From contig VXZQ01000006.1 in NCBI GenBank assembly GCA_009845425.1, positions 273,490-337,489 of the forward strand: DNA of 64,000 bases, read 5' to 3'. Made by a program: the position numbers and the translations under genes. This stretch comes from Holophagales bacterium. Lineage in GTDB: Bacteria > Acidobacteriota > Thermoanaerobaculia > Multivoradales > Multivoraceae. The notes below the pieces were generated by a model. The model worked only from the letters and a program-made list of their open reading frames with translations. It had not been told where the DNA came from and searched no databases. Numbering within the stretch: the first letter of the stretch is position 1; each line of letters begins with the position of its first letter. Positions 42,748-52,804 of the stretch are shown here, in pieces.

Positions 42748-44751
42748 CTACTCGAGCCCCTGAAGCGGGAGGATGCTCCTTAGCGCAACGTCCCTTCTCA
42801 GGCTTCGGACCTCCGGCTCGACTGCCTCGCCCGGGGCGAGCTTGCTGTAGTAGGTCAGGACGTACTGATGCCGGAGATCCTCGTTGATCCGGTCGAACAC
42901 TCGTTCCATTTCCGTGGCCACTTCGGACCGGGGCAGGCCCGGGTGGATTCGAAACAGCCGACCGCCCGTGCGCCGGGTGAGCTTCCGGACCAGGATGGGC
43001 GGTGGTGCGCTCCAGCCCACGGCGATGAAGTAGATGGGGACGCCCACCGATTCGGCGAAGGCGCTGACCTGGGCCGCCTTGGACCGGCTGTCTGCGTCGA
43101 TGCCGTCGGTCACCACGACCAGGGCCCGCCGCCCGGGTTCGCGACCGAAGTGGAGGAGCGAGAACAGCAGGCCGTCGTTGAGCGCCGTGCCGCCGCCAAC
43201 CAGCAGGCGGTTGAGTCGGGCGCTGAGCAGGGGCTTGCTGTCGGTCAGCGGTTGCAGGAACCGGACGGTGTCGTCGAAGTCGACCAGGAACGCGCGATCG
43301 TCTGCGGCCAGGGCGGCTGCCATGAACGTTCTGACGACCGTCTGCAGGCGTTGCCAGACCTTTGTCATGCTCCCCGAGGAGTCGATCGCGATGCCGAGCA
43401 GGAGAGGAACGTCGCTTGAGGCGTGCAGGTTCTCGACCGGGCGTCTTTCACCGTTCTCGTGGATCTCGAAGTCCGCGGGCTGGAGATCACCCACCGGTTC
43501 GCCGTCCCGGTCGACCGCCAGTATCTGGAGTTGGACCAGGTGCACGTCGACCTCGCCGCTGTACTCCGCTTCCTGGAGGAGTGCGGCATCTTCCTGTTCC
43601 CGTCCGTCCGCGAGTCTTGCCACCACCCGGACGAAGTCGCCGGGTTCGACGTCCTCGACCGACGCTTCGACACGGATGGTGCTGGATTCCCGCTGGTTCT
43701 CCTTCCAGTCCGGGTCCTCGAACGTCGCGACCCGACGCTCACTGAGGTAGAGCTCGACGTGGGCCAGGTTCGCCGAGCGCGGCACCGAGACCCGGGCCGC
43801 AACGCCGACGGCCGAAGCGCCTTCCGCCACGAGAGGACGGAGAGCCGTGATCCGAACCGCGAAGGGCGAGTGAAGCCGATTCAGCACGATCCGGTCGGTG
43901 CCGACGTGGGCTCTGCCGTCGCTGTAGCCGCGGACTTCGAGCGTCTCTTCGCGAGGCGGATGGCTGAGCCGGACGCGGGCCTTGAACGGCCGCTTGCGCG
44001 CCTGGTTCACCAGCTCTCCGTCGAGCAGGAAATCGACCGTCTCGATGAGCGGATCGATGACGAGGGCCTGAGCCTCGACGGGACCGGAGAGGAACTCCCG
44101 ATAGCTGCCGCGAGGCGGCACGATGCGGATGGCGGGCGGCTCGTCGGATCGGATGCGTTCGATGTCGACCGGGCCGGCAGGGGGTGGCCTGGCTTCCGCG
44201 TGGTCATAGACGGTGGTGAAGTTCAGGTCCGGAACCGTGAGGTTCCGCAGCTCGGTTACGTGCATCAGCCGGTCGCCTGACCGGTAGTACGTCTCGAGCC
44301 ATTGCCAGGGGAAGTCCGTTCCGGAGGTCGTGACTTCCAGCACGCCAGCCCCGAAGTAGGCGGCGCTTGTCCGGTCGGCGGAGTAGCGGCGCGGCAGGCC
44401 GTCGACGGGGAGGTGGATGTTCTCGCGTGTACCGTTCTCGATCAGGATCCGGTCGCTTTCCGCCTCGATTCTCACGCTGCGCCGCCGCTCGGAGAGCCTC
44501 TCGGCAATCTCCAGGGACGGCCTGGGTACACGGCTGCGTCTTCCCAAGCCTGTCGTCAGTTGGTCGATCGGGTCTTCGCTGAGTTCGTCGTTTCGAATCC
44601 AGGCGCCGTTCAATGCGGCGATGGAGGCCGCATCGGAGTCGGTCCCGGCCGTGCGCTGAGCTGACCCTGCCTGGGGGTGAACGGCCGCCCCGGCTGCCGT
44701 CCAGGCAGCGACAACCAGCAGAGCCGCGCCTGTAGCTGTTTGTGGACGCAT
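42748..44751 (-). CDS. VWFA-domain protein (Acidobacterial VWFA family)
   Basis: 667 residues from ATG at 44749-44751; the longer open frame runs into the divergent gene and is not used. A signal peptide (TGAALLVVAAWTAAGAAVH) is followed by LNGAWIRNDELSEDPIDQL, LPVDGLPRRYSADRT, IVPPRGSYREFLSGPVEAQ and VGDLQPADFEIHENG. The VWFA MIDAS is D457-S-S-G-S with GGTALND and TDGID; the tail is YVLTYYSK. It is divergent from the ABC transporter operon with only 34 bp between start codons, so the two transcription units must share a compact control region. Confidence 0.85.
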   Translation of the reverse strand: MRPQTATGAALLVVAAWTAAGAAVHPQAGSAQRTAGTDSDAASIAALNGAWIRNDELSEDPIDQLTTGLGRRSRVPRPSLEIAERLSERRRSVRIEAESDRILIENGTRENIHLPVDGLPRRYSADRTSAAYFGAGVLEVTTSGTDFPWQWLETYYRSGDRLMHVTELRNLTVPDLNFTTVYDHAEARPPPAGPVDIERIRSDEPPAIRIVPPRGSYREFLSGPVEAQALVIDPLIETVDFLLDGELVNQARKRPFKARVRLSHPPREETLEVRGYSDGRAHVGTDRIVLNRLHSPFAVRITALRPLVAEGASAVGVAARVSVPRSANLAHVELYLSERRVATFEDPDWKENQRESSTIRVEASVEDVEPGDFVRVVARLADGREQEDAALLQEAEYSGEVDVHLVQLQILAVDRDGEPVGDLQPADFEIHENGERRPVENLHASSDVPLLLGIAIDSSGSMTKVWQRLQTVVRTFMAAALAADDRAFLVDFDDTVRFLQPLTDSKPLLSARLNRLLVGGGTALNDGLLFSLLHFGREPGRRALVVVTDGIDADSRSKAAQVSAFAESVGVPIYFIAVGWSAPPPILVRKLTRRTGGRLFRIHPGLPRSEVATEMERVFDRINEDLRHQYVLTYYSKLAPGEAVEPEVRSLRRDVALRSILPLQGLE

Positions 44752-44785
44752 CGGTGGCACCGGCCTGTATTCTCTGACACTTCCC

Positions 44786-45736
44786 ATGAAGACATACATC
44801 CTGCGTCGGTTGCTGGCAATGGTGCCGACGCTGTTCTTCGCCAGCCTGATCGTTTTCGTGTCGATGCGGGTGATCCCGGGTGACGTGATCGACCTGATGC
44901 TGGCGCAGAACGACGTCTCGACCAGCCTGGACCGGGAAACGCTGGAGGCGGCGATGGGCCTCGACCAGCCGATGGTCTCCCAGTACGTGCGCTGGGCGGG
45001 CAACGCGCTGAGCGGCGACCTGGGTCAGTCTCTCTGGCGGAGCACCCCGGTGCTTGAGCAGATTCTGGAACGGCTGCCTGTCACGTTCGAGCTGGGATTG
45101 CTGGCGCTGGTCATCGCGCTGTCCGTCGCGGTGCCGGTCGGCATCCTCTCGGCGACGCGTCAGGACTCGGTCGTCGACTACGCGGCGCGGTCGTTTTCCC
45201 TCCTGATGCTGGCGATTCCCGGCTTCTGGCTCGGCACCCTGGTCATGGTGTTCCCGTCGGTGTGGTGGCGCTGGGCGCCGGAACTCGAGTACACGCCGTT
45301 CTTCGTCGATCCGATCGCGAACCTCACGCACCTCATCGTCCCGGCGATCCTGCTCGGCCTTTCCCTGTCCGCGGTGACGATGCGGATGACCCGGACGATG
45401 ATGCTGGAGGTGATGCGCCAGGACTACGTGCGCACGGCCCGCGCCAAGGGGCTTCGCGAGCGGGCGGTCGTCGTCCGGCACGCGTTGAAGAACGGTCTGA
45501 TCCCGGTCGTCACCCTGATCGGACTGCAGGCGCCGCTGCTGATCGGCGGCGCCGTCGTGATGGAGCAGATCTTCGTCATTCCGGGCATGGGACTGTTGCT
45601 GCTCGAGGGCGTCTACGAGCGGGACTACCCGGTGATCTCCGGCGTCTTCCTGGTCGTTGGCGTCGCGGTTCTGCTGATCAACCTGCTCGTCGACCTGAGC
45701 TACGGCTGGCTCGACCCCAAGGTGCGCTACGGATGA
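44786..45736 (+). CDS. Oligopeptide-type ABC transporter permease 1 (DppB/OppB-like)
   Basis: 316 residues, normal length. The opening MKTYILRRLLAMVPTLFFAS and the first-helix/loop pattern are typical of DppB/OppB permeases, as is the C-terminal EAA-type loop (RTARAKGLRERAVVVRHALKN) that docks with the ATPases. About six transmembrane segments. First gene of a five-gene operon; the next starts 7 nt after its stop. Imports peptides, nickel chelates or opine-like compounds in characterised relatives. Confidence 0.9.
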   Translation: MKTYILRRLLAMVPTLFFASLIVFVSMRVIPGDVIDLMLAQNDVSTSLDRETLEAAMGLDQPMVSQYVRWAGNALSGDLGQSLWRSTPVLEQILERLPVTFELGLLALVIALSVAVPVGILSATRQDSVVDYAARSFSLLMLAIPGFWLGTLVMVFPSVWWRWAPELEYTPFFVDPIANLTHLIVPAILLGLSLSAVTMRMTRTMMLEVMRQDYVRTARAKGLRERAVVVRHALKNGLIPVVTLIGLQAPLLIGGAVVMEQIFVIPGMGLLLLEGVYERDYPVISGVFLVVGVAVLLINLLVDLSYGWLDPKVRYG

Positions 45737-45743
45737 GCATGTC

Positions 45744-46640
45744 GTGACCACCGTCGCCGCAGCCGCTCCGGACGCCCTGACGGTCCGCGACCAACCGCGC
45801 TGGTGGCGCTTCACGGTGCGTCTGTTCCGGACCAAGCCGCTGGGTGCGGCGGGCGCGGTGGTCTTCGCGATCTTCCTGTTCTCCGGCATTTTCGCCGACG
45901 TGCTCGCTCCCTACGGCATCAACGAGACCGACCTGGCGCATCGCCTCGAGCCGCCGTCCCGGCAGTTCCTGCTCGGTACCGACCACCTCGGCCGCGACCT
46001 GTTCTCGCGGGTCCTGATGGGCGCCCGCCTGTCGATGATCGTGGGTTTCTGCGCGGCCGCCCTGGCGACGGTCGTGTCGATCGTGATCGGCGTGCTCTCG
46101 GGCTACCTCGGCGGCTGGTTCGACATGGTCACTCAGCGCCTGGTCGACGCCTGGATGACCTTCCCCGACCTGGTGCTCCTGATCGTCATCGTGTCGGTGG
46201 TGGGGCCGGGGATCACCCAGATCGTGATCATCCTCGGTCTGCTCTACGGCATCGCCGGCTCCCGCATCGTGCGCGGCGCGGTGACCTCGGTGCGCGAGCA
46301 CGTCTACACCCACGCCGCGCAGTCGGTCGGCGCCGGGACGTTCCACATCCTGCGCCGGCACATCCTGCCGAACGTGATGCCGGTCGTCATCGTCCTGTTC
46401 ACGACCCGCGTCGGCGCCGTCATCCTGTCGGAGGCGGCGCTTTCGTTTCTGGGTCTCGGCGTGCCGCCGCCGGCGCCGACCTGGGGCGGGATGCTCTCCG
46501 GCGACGGCCGCACCTACCTGTACCTTGGTCCGTGGCTGGCGCTGGCGCCCGGCATATGCCTGACCGTCGTGGTCTACGCCGCGAACGTCTTCGGCGACGC
46601 GTTGCGCGACCTGCTCGATCCGCGGATGAGAGGAACCTGA
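45744..46640 (+). CDS. Oligopeptide-type ABC transporter permease 2 (DppC/OppC-like)
   Basis: 298 residues from GTG at 45744. It has an N-terminal helix followed by a DppC-style periplasmic segment (DVLAPYGINETDLAHRLEPPS and LLGTDHLGRDLFSRVL), then five further helices with the EAA loop (HAAQSVGAGTFHILRRHILPN). FLGLGVPPPAPTWGGML is the typical C-terminal signature. It pairs with the preceding permease. Confidence 0.9.
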   Translation: MTTVAAAAPDALTVRDQPRWWRFTVRLFRTKPLGAAGAVVFAIFLFSGIFADVLAPYGINETDLAHRLEPPSRQFLLGTDHLGRDLFSRVLMGARLSMIVGFCAAALATVVSIVIGVLSGYLGGWFDMVTQRLVDAWMTFPDLVLLIVIVSVVGPGITQIVIILGLLYGIAGSRIVRGAVTSVREHVYTHAAQSVGAGTFHILRRHILPNVMPVVIVLFTTRVGAVILSEAALSFLGLGVPPPAPTWGGMLSGDGRTYLYLGPWLALAPGICLTVVVYAANVFGDALRDLLDPRMRGT

Positions 46641-46644
46641 CGTC

Positions 46645-48408
46645 ATGCGAGAACGCCTATTCCTGGTCGGTCCGGTTGCGCTCACCCTCCTCCTCGGCGG
46701 GTGCGCCGACGCGCCCCCCGCCCGCTCCCCGTCGCCCGCCGGCGGCACCGACATGGGAGCCGACCTGTCCTTCGAGCCCGGGCCGGCGCCGGTGGAGCCG
46801 CCCCGCTACGGCGGTGAACTGAACGTTGGCACGGTCTACGTCACCCTGTCGGCGCTGTCCTGGGACACGGCGGACTGGAACTGGAAGCAGAACCACGACA
46901 CGGGCATGCTCTACGAGCAGCTCTTCGTCGCCGACCTGGAGCAGGCTGCGGTCAGGGGCGGCGATCAGCGCTTCGTCTCCGAGGCCTACCTGTCTCAGCA
47001 GACGATCCGCGGCGAAGTGGCCGCGAGCTGGGAATGGGAAGACCCGCTGACCCTGGTCATCGAGGTGCGGCGCGGCATGATGTTCCCGGCCAAGCCCGGA
47101 GTGATGGGGGCGCGGGAGCTCGACGCCCACGACGTCGTGTTCAGTTTCGAGCGCCTGCGCGACAGCCCGAAGGCGATCCCGACCTACTTCGACCACATCG
47201 ACCGCGTCGTGGCCAGGGACGACCGCACGGTCGTCTTCGAGTTCGGCGAGTTCAACGCCGAGTGGGACTACCGGTTCGGCTACGGCTACTTCTCGGGCAT
47301 CGGGCCGCGGGAACTCGCCGACGTCGACCCCAAGGACTGGCGAAACGTCACCGGCACCGGTCCGTTTTCGCTGGAGCGGTTCATCCCCGGCAACTCGCAG
47401 ACCTACGCCCGCAGGCCGGACTACTGGGACCGGACCACGATCGGCGGCCAGACCTACGAGATCCCCTTCATCGACAAGCTCACGTACCGCACGATCAAGG
47501 ACGAGGCGACCTACCTGACCGCGATTCGCACGGGCAAGCTGGACATCCTCGAGTACATCCGCTGGATCGCCGTCGACCACCTGAAGAAGACGACCCCCGA
47601 ACTGCGCTGGTCGCGCTGGCTGTCGACGGGCGGCACGTTCATGGTCATGCGGGTCGACCAGGAGCCTTTCGACGATGTGAAAGTGCGGCGGGCGATCAAC
47701 CTCGCGGTGAACCAGCGGGAGATCGTCGAGCTGTTCTTCGGCGGCAACGCGGAGCTGTTCGCCTACCCTCAGCATCCCTCGTGGGAGGGGTACTTCGAGC
47801 CGCTCGAGGCGATGCCGCCGTCCGTGCAGGAACTGTTCGAGTACAAGCCCGACAAGGCGCGGCGCCTGCTGGCCGAGGCGGGTTACCCCGACGGCTTCAC
47901 CTTCAGGATGCAGGTGTCGGCCAACAACCCGATGCGGATGGAGTTGGCGCCGCTGCTCGCGAGCTACCTGGACCGGGTCGGCGTGACGATGGAGATCGAG
48001 GTCGTGGAGTACGCGGCCTACCTGTCGATGATGACCACCCGCACCCACGGCCCCGGCTACCTGATGGCCAGCGGCCACGTGAATCCGACCACCACGCTGC
48101 GCAAGAACTTCGTTACCGGTCAGACCTGGAACCCGTCGATGTGGTCGGACCCGGAACTCGACCGCCGCATCCACGAGATGTTCCTGACCCGCGACGAGGC
48201 CGAGCGGCAGCGGATCGTCAAGCAGATCACGAAGGAGATGCTGGACGAGGCGCCCTACCTCTGGCTTCCGGTGCCGTACATCTATACGGCCTGGTGGCCG
48301 TGGGTGAAGAACTATGGCGGCGAGCTGCGGGCCGGTGCCGTGCGCCCTGGTCCGATCTACGCCCGGCTCTGGATCGACCAGGAGATGAAGCGGGAGATGG
48401 GCTTCTGA
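46645..48408 (+). CDS. ABC transporter substrate-binding lipoprotein (SBP family 5)
   Basis: 587 residues, somewhat longer than DppA. A lipobox LLGGC near residue 19 anchors it. The family 5 pattern is clear: [65 protein letters not shown], and C-terminal [19 protein letters not shown]. The ATG follows the permease stop by 4 bp. The ligand is probably a peptide or peptide-like molecule. It lies inside the operon between permeases and ATPases. Confidence 0.88.
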   Translation: MRERLFLVGPVALTLLLGGCADAPPARSPSPAGGTDMGADLSFEPGPAPVEPPRYGGELNVGTVYVTLSALSWDTADWNWKQNHDTGMLYEQLFVADLEQAAVRGGDQRFVSEAYLSQQTIRGEVAASWEWEDPLTLVIEVRRGMMFPAKPGVMGARELDAHDVVFSFERLRDSPKAIPTYFDHIDRVVARDDRTVVFEFGEFNAEWDYRFGYGYFSGIGPRELADVDPKDWRNVTGTGPFSLERFIPGNSQTYARRPDYWDRTTIGGQTYEIPFIDKLTYRTIKDEATYLTAIRTGKLDILEYIRWIAVDHLKKTTPELRWSRWLSTGGTFMVMRVDQEPFDDVKVRRAINLAVNQREIVELFFGGNAELFAYPQHPSWEGYFEPLEAMPPSVQELFEYKPDKARRLLAEAGYPDGFTFRMQVSANNPMRMELAPLLASYLDRVGVTMEIEVVEYAAYLSMMTTRTHGPGYLMASGHVNPTTTLRKNFVTGQTWNPSMWSDPELDRRIHEMFLTRDEAERQRIVKQITKEMLDEAPYLWLPVPYIYTAWWPWVKNYGGELRAGAVRPGPIYARLWIDQEMKREMGF

Positions 48409-49406
48409 GCGCCGGAGCGCCGCCGCTGCTGAGGGTCGAGGACCTCGACGTCGCCTTCCGCTCGGGCTTCGGCGGTCGGCCGCCGGTGCGCGCCGTGAAC
48501 TCGGTCTCGCTCGAGGTCGCGGCCGGCGAAACGCTGGCGATCGTGGGGGAGAGCGGTTCCGGGAAGAGCGTCACCGCGCTCTCGATCCTGCGCCTGATCC
48601 CCGACCCGGGGCGGATCGAGAACGGTCGCATCCTGTTCGAGGGCCGCGACCTGCTGGCTCTCGACCAGACCGGCATCCGGGCGGTGCGGGGCAACCGGAT
48701 CGCGATGATCTTCCAGGAGCCGATGTCCTCGCTCAATCCGGTGCTCACGATCGGCCACCAGGTTGCCGAGCCGCTGCGCCTGCACCGGCGGCTCAAGCGG
48801 CGCGTGGCCCTCGAGCAGGCGGTGGAGCTGCTCAGATCGGTGGCGATTCCGGACGCGGAGAAGCGGCTCGGCGACTACCCGCACCAGTTCTCGGGCGGCA
48901 TGCGCCAGCGGGTGATGATCGCGATGGCTCTGGCGTGTCACCCGCGACTCCTGATCGCCGACGAACCGACCACCGCGCTCGACGTCACGGTTCAGGCCCA
49001 GATCCTCGAGTTGCTCAAGGAACGTACCCGGGAGACCGACTCGGCGCTCATCCTGATCACGCACGATCTCGGTGTGGTTGCCCGCTACGCCGACCGGGTG
49101 GCGGTCATGTACGGCGGTCGGATCGTCGAGAGCGGACCGGCCACGGCGCTCTACGCGGATGCGCGGCATCCCTACACCCAGGGACTCCTGCGCTCGGTGC
49201 CCCGGCTCGAGGGCGACACCGGCGGTCGCCTCGAGTCGATCGAAGGCCAGCCGCCGGATCTGTCGGCGCTGCCCGCCGGCTGCGCCTTCGCGCCGCGTTG
49301 CCCCCACACTCATGAGCGCTGTCTGGGGGCGCCGCCGCCGCTCCTGGCGCACGGTCCCGCCCGGGCGTGGGCCTGCTACGGAGCCGAAGAGGAGCCGGCG
49401 GCCTGA
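48405..49406 (+). CDS. Oligopeptide-type ABC transporter ATPase 1 (DppD-like), probable CTG start
   Basis: 333 residues from CTG at 48405-48407. No ATG, GTG or TTG occurs in frame between the upstream region and the conserved [11 protein letters not shown] opening, while CTG overlaps the preceding stop as CTGA and has GGGAGA upstream. Walker [10 protein letters not shown]-loop QEPM, signature FSGGMRQRV, Walker [13 protein letters not shown] and switch THDLG are all present. The C-terminal oligopeptide-transporter extension has [15 protein letters not shown], a four-cysteine pattern like those binding FeS in DppD relatives. The frame stays open far upstream only as a shadow of the binding-protein gene. 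Confidence 0.85.
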   Translation: MSAGAPPLLRVEDLDVAFRSGFGGRPPVRAVNSVSLEVAAGETLAIVGESGSGKSVTALSILRLIPDPGRIENGRILFEGRDLLALDQTGIRAVRGNRIAMIFQEPMSSLNPVLTIGHQVAEPLRLHRRLKRRVALEQAVELLRSVAIPDAEKRLGDYPHQFSGGMRQRVMIAMALACHPRLLIADEPTTALDVTVQAQILELLKERTRETDSALILITHDLGVVARYADRVAVMYGGRIVESGPATALYADARHPYTQGLLRSVPRLEGDTGGRLESIEGQPPDLSALPAGCAFAPRCPHTHERCLGAPPPLLAHGPARAWACYGAEEEPAA

Positions 49407-50425
49407 TGCTGCTGCGGGTCGAGGACCTGAAGGTCCACTTTCCGGTCACGGAGGGAGTGCTCATGCGGCGCCGCGTCGGCTCCGTCAGGGCGGTCGACGG
49501 CGTGTCCTTCGAACTCCGGCGCGGCGAGACGTTCGGTCTGGTGGGGGAGAGCGGCTGCGGCAAGTCGACGACCGCGCTCGCGATCCTCCGCATGCTCGAA
49601 CCGACCGCCGGCCGGATCGTGTTCGGCGGCGAGGACGTGACCGACTATAGCCAGAAGCAGTTGCGAGGAGTCAGGCGGCGGATGCAGATGGTGTTCCAGG
49701 ACCCGTTCGGCTCGCTCAACCCGCGCATGCGGGTGGGAGAGATCGTCGGCGAGCCGCTCAAGGTCCACGGCCTGGCGGGCAACCGCCGGCGCTACCGGGC
49801 GCGGGTGGCGGAGCTGCTCGACCTGGTGGGTCTGCTGCCGGCGATGGCGAACCGCTACCCGCACCAGTTCTCGGGCGGGCAGCGACAGCGCATCGGCATC
49901 GCCCGCGCCCTTGCGCTCGAGCCCGATCTGGTCATCTGTGACGAGGCGGTGTCCGCGCTCGACGTCTCGATCCAGGCGCAGGTGCTCAATCTCCTGATGG
50001 ACCTCCAGGAGCAGCTCGGCCTGACCTATCTGTTCATCGCCCACGACCTGTCTGTCGTGCGCCACATCAGCGACCGGATCGGCGTGATGTACCTGGGGAA
50101 GATCGTTGAGATCACGACTCGGGACGAACTGTTCGAGCAGCCTCGCCACCCGTACACGGAGGCGCTGCTCGCGTCGGTACCGACGCCGGACCCCGTGATC
50201 GAGGCGGCGCGACAGCACCGGCTGATCGCCGGTGAGGTGCCTAGCGTCCGCAAGCCGCCGCCGGGCTGCGCCTTCCATCCGCGCTGCCCGAAGGCGCTCG
50301 GCCACTGCGATCGCTTGGAGCCACTGCTCGAAGCGGTTGGCCCGGCGCGGGTCGCCTGTCACCTGTACGCCGATGCGTCGCCGCCCCCGGCGGTGCCGAC
50401 CAGGCCCGGGGAGCTGGCGACTTGA
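49406..50425 (+). CDS. Oligopeptide-type ABC transporter ATPase 2 (DppF-like)
   Basis: 339 residues from ATG at 49406, overlapping the previous stop by one base (TGATG). Walker [11 protein letters not shown]-loop [12 protein letters not shown], signature FSGGQRQRI, Walker [13 protein letters not shown] and switch AHDLS are intact. The C-terminal [15 protein letters not shown] cluster matches its partner. With the preceding ATPase it forms the heterodimeric motor of the importer. The next gene begins within its stop codon (TTGA). Confidence 0.9.
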   Translation: MLLRVEDLKVHFPVTEGVLMRRRVGSVRAVDGVSFELRRGETFGLVGESGCGKSTTALAILRMLEPTAGRIVFGGEDVTDYSQKQLRGVRRRMQMVFQDPFGSLNPRMRVGEIVGEPLKVHGLAGNRRRYRARVAELLDLVGLLPAMANRYPHQFSGGQRQRIGIARALALEPDLVICDEAVSALDVSIQAQVLNLLMDLQEQLGLTYLFIAHDLSVVRHISDRIGVMYLGKIVEITTRDELFEQPRHPYTEALLASVPTPDPVIEAARQHRLIAGEVPSVRKPPPGCAFHPRCPKALGHCDRLEPLLEAVGPARVACHLYADASPPPAVPTRPGELAT

Positions 50426-51747
50426 CCGTTTCGTCCGGAACCCGACGGAAGTTCTACGGCTGGCCGATGGTCGCCGTGGGTTTCGTCACCTACGGCCTGG
50501 GTATCGCTCCGGCGTACTACGGCCTGGGCATCTTCGCGTCTTCGTTGATCGCCGATCTGGAGCTGACCCGCCAGCAGATCGGCGAGATGTTTGGGGCGTT
50601 CACGTTCACGTACGGTCTCGTCAGTCCGGTCGCGGCGGCGGTCATCCGTCGTTGGGGCATTCGGGCCACGGTGACAGCGGGCGCGCTGTGCGCCGCCAGC
50701 GGCTTCTGGCTGGTGAGCGAAGCTTCGAGCGCGACCGAGCTCTACCTCGGCTACTCGCTCGTCGGCGGTATCGGGATCGGTTTCTCGACTCTCCTGCCCG
50801 CCCAGTCGATGCCGGTCTTCTGGTTCCGCAGGTACCGGGCGCGTGCGACGGCGATCATCCTGACGGGCGCGGCGGTCGTCGGCTTCCTGTGGCAACCGGC
50901 GGCGGGGCTCGTGCTGGAGTCGTGGGACTGGCGCGTCGGCTGGCGGATCGTCGCCGGGCTCTCCCTGCTCGTCGCGGCCATCGCGGTGCTCTTCATCCGG
51001 AACAAGCCGAGCGACATCGGTCAGCGTCGTGACGGCCTGCCGCCGGCCGAGGCTGACGATCCGACGCCGGTCGGGCCGGGGCGCCGGGCGGAGTCACGGC
51101 AGGCGGAAAGCAGCGCCGAAGCGGCCGGCGAGTCGGCGCCGAAGGGCGCCCTGATGTGGGCTCTGCGTACGCCTCAGTTCTGGATCGCCACCTTCGCGAC
51201 GGCGGCGAACACCGTGCCGTGGCGCGTCGTGTCCGCCCACGGCGGCATTCACCTGGAAGACCTCGGATTCACGACGCTCGCCGCGTCGGCCATCCTGGGC
51301 GTGCGGGTGGGCGCCAGCCTGTTCGGCCGGCTGACCGGCTCGCTGGGCGACTTCATGTCGCCGATGCGGCTCCTCGCGCTGGCCCTGCTGGTCAACGCGG
51401 TCGCCCTTTCGGTCTTCGTCTCGGCGAACTCCGCGGTCGTGGCGTATCCCTGTGTTTTCGCGATCGGCGTGGCGTACGGCACCGCCTACACGAGCGAAGT
51501 GGTCGTGTTCGGCCTGTTCTTCGGACGGGCGGCGTTCGTCGGCTCGACCGGCGTCCGGCTCTTCCTGATCGGCGTCATCGGCGCCATCGGACCGGTCCTG
51601 GCCGGCGCGGCGGCTGATCGAACGGGTTCCTATGCCGGCACGCTCTGGACCCTCGCCGCGCTGGCCGTCCTGGGCGCGGCGTCGATCTGGTTCTGCCGGC
51701 CGCCGGACCGGTCCGTGCTGACAGGCGAGTCGAAGGCGGAGCGGTAG
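50422..51747 (+). CDS. Major facilitator superfamily permease
   Basis: 441 residues from TTG at 50422, which overlaps the ATPase stop as TTGA and has GGGGAG about 9 nt upstream. About 12 transmembrane segments are seen, with a hydrophilic central loop (about 195-235) rich in Glu/Arg/Ala. The start [15 protein letters not shown] and [19 protein letters not shown] resemble the monocarboxylate/oxalate-formate antiporter branch of MFS. Location at the end of the peptide ABC operon suggests handling of a related compound or its breakdown product. The substrate is not assignable. Confidence 0.8.
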   Translation: MTVSSGTRRKFYGWPMVAVGFVTYGLGIAPAYYGLGIFASSLIADLELTRQQIGEMFGAFTFTYGLVSPVAAAVIRRWGIRATVTAGALCAASGFWLVSEASSATELYLGYSLVGGIGIGFSTLLPAQSMPVFWFRRYRARATAIILTGAAVVGFLWQPAAGLVLESWDWRVGWRIVAGLSLLVAAIAVLFIRNKPSDIGQRRDGLPPAEADDPTPVGPGRRAESRQAESSAEAAGESAPKGALMWALRTPQFWIATFATAANTVPWRVVSAHGGIHLEDLGFTTLAASAILGVRVGASLFGRLTGSLGDFMSPMRLLALALLVNAVALSVFVSANSAVVAYPCVFAIGVAYGTAYTSEVVVFGLFFGRAAFVGSTGVRLFLIGVIGAIGPVLAGAAADRTGSYAGTLWTLAALAVLGAASIWFCRPPDRSVLTGESKAER

Positions 51748-51777
51748 ACTGCAGTGACACCCTAAGGAGGAGATCGC

Positions 51778-52776
51778 ATGGGCAAGCGGAAGGCGCCGAT
51801 CGCAGCATTCGCCATCGTCGTGCTGGCCGGGACGCCCCTCGCCGCGCAGCAGGGCGCGCCGGAGCTGGAGCGCACGCCCTGGGGAGCGCCCGACCTGCGC
51901 GGGATCTGGGACTTCCGGACGATCACGCCGCTGGAGCGGCCGGAGGAGCTCGGCGAGCAGGAACGGTTCGGCAGTGCGGAGGCGGCCGCCGAGTTCGAGC
52001 AGCGGACGCTGGCGCGGCGGGACAAGGACCGCCGCACGTCCGACGGCCCTTCGGCCCAGGCCGACGTCGCGAACGCCTACAACCAGTTCTGGTGGGACTA
52101 CGGGGACAAGCTGACCGAGGACCGGCGGACGTCGCTCATCGTCGATCCTCCCGACGGCCGGATTCCCGAGCTGACTGACGCGGCGAAACAACGGGTCGCG
52201 CAGCGCCTCGCGGCGCGTCGCCGGCCGGCGCACGGCCCCGAGGACCGCGGCGTCGCCGAACGATGCATCCTGGGCTTCAACGCCGGACCGCCGATGAGTC
52301 CGAGCGCCTACAACAACAACGTCCAGATCTTCCAGACCGAGGACACGGTCGTGCTCCTGGTCGAGATGGTCCACGACTCGCGGGTCGTGCCGCTCGACGG
52401 CCGGCCGACCCTGGCGGAGGACGTGCGGCAGTGGCGGGGTGACTCGCGGGGGCACTGGGAGGGCGACACCCTGGTCGTCGTGACGACGAACTTCACCGAC
52501 CAGACCAGTTTCCGGGGTTCGGGCCCGAGCATGCGTCTCACCGAGAGGTTCACCCGGGTGGGGGAGGACCGGCTCGTGTACGAGTACACGATCGATGACC
52601 CGGAATCCTTCGCGGGTCCCTGGACGGCGGTCATTCCGATGAGCAGGAATCCGTTGCCGATGTTCGAGTACGCCTGCCACGAGGGGAACTACGGCATGTT
52701 GAACCTGTTGCGCGGCGCCCGCGCGGAGGACGCGGAAGCCGAGGCGGCCGCCAGGGCGGAAACCTCGGGCGGTTGA
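51778..52776 (+). CDS. Exported protein of unknown function, copy 2 of a two-member family
   Basis: 332 residues with a strong AAGGAGGAG ribosome-binding site. A signal peptide (AAFAIVVLAGTPLAAQQ) is followed by APDLRGIWDFRTITPLER, SLIVDPPDGRIPELT, RVVPLDGRP, RLTERFTRVG and the C-terminal EYACHEGNYGMLNLL-RGARAED. The same landmarks in the same order occur in the protein at 31676-32686, so they are diverged paralogues. A beta-rich fold seems likely. No catalytic site is recognised. It follows the MFS gene by 30 bp. Confidence 0.7.
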   Translation: MGKRKAPIAAFAIVVLAGTPLAAQQGAPELERTPWGAPDLRGIWDFRTITPLERPEELGEQERFGSAEAAAEFEQRTLARRDKDRRTSDGPSAQADVANAYNQFWWDYGDKLTEDRRTSLIVDPPDGRIPELTDAAKQRVAQRLAARRRPAHGPEDRGVAERCILGFNAGPPMSPSAYNNNVQIFQTEDTVVLLVEMVHDSRVVPLDGRPTLAEDVRQWRGDSRGHWEGDTLVVVTTNFTDQTSFRGSGPSMRLTERFTRVGEDRLVYEYTIDDPESFAGPWTAVIPMSRNPLPMFEYACHEGNYGMLNLLRGARAEDAEAEAAARAETSGG

Positions 52777-52804
52777 CCCCGGCCCTCGGTCCGCTCACGT
52801 TGCC

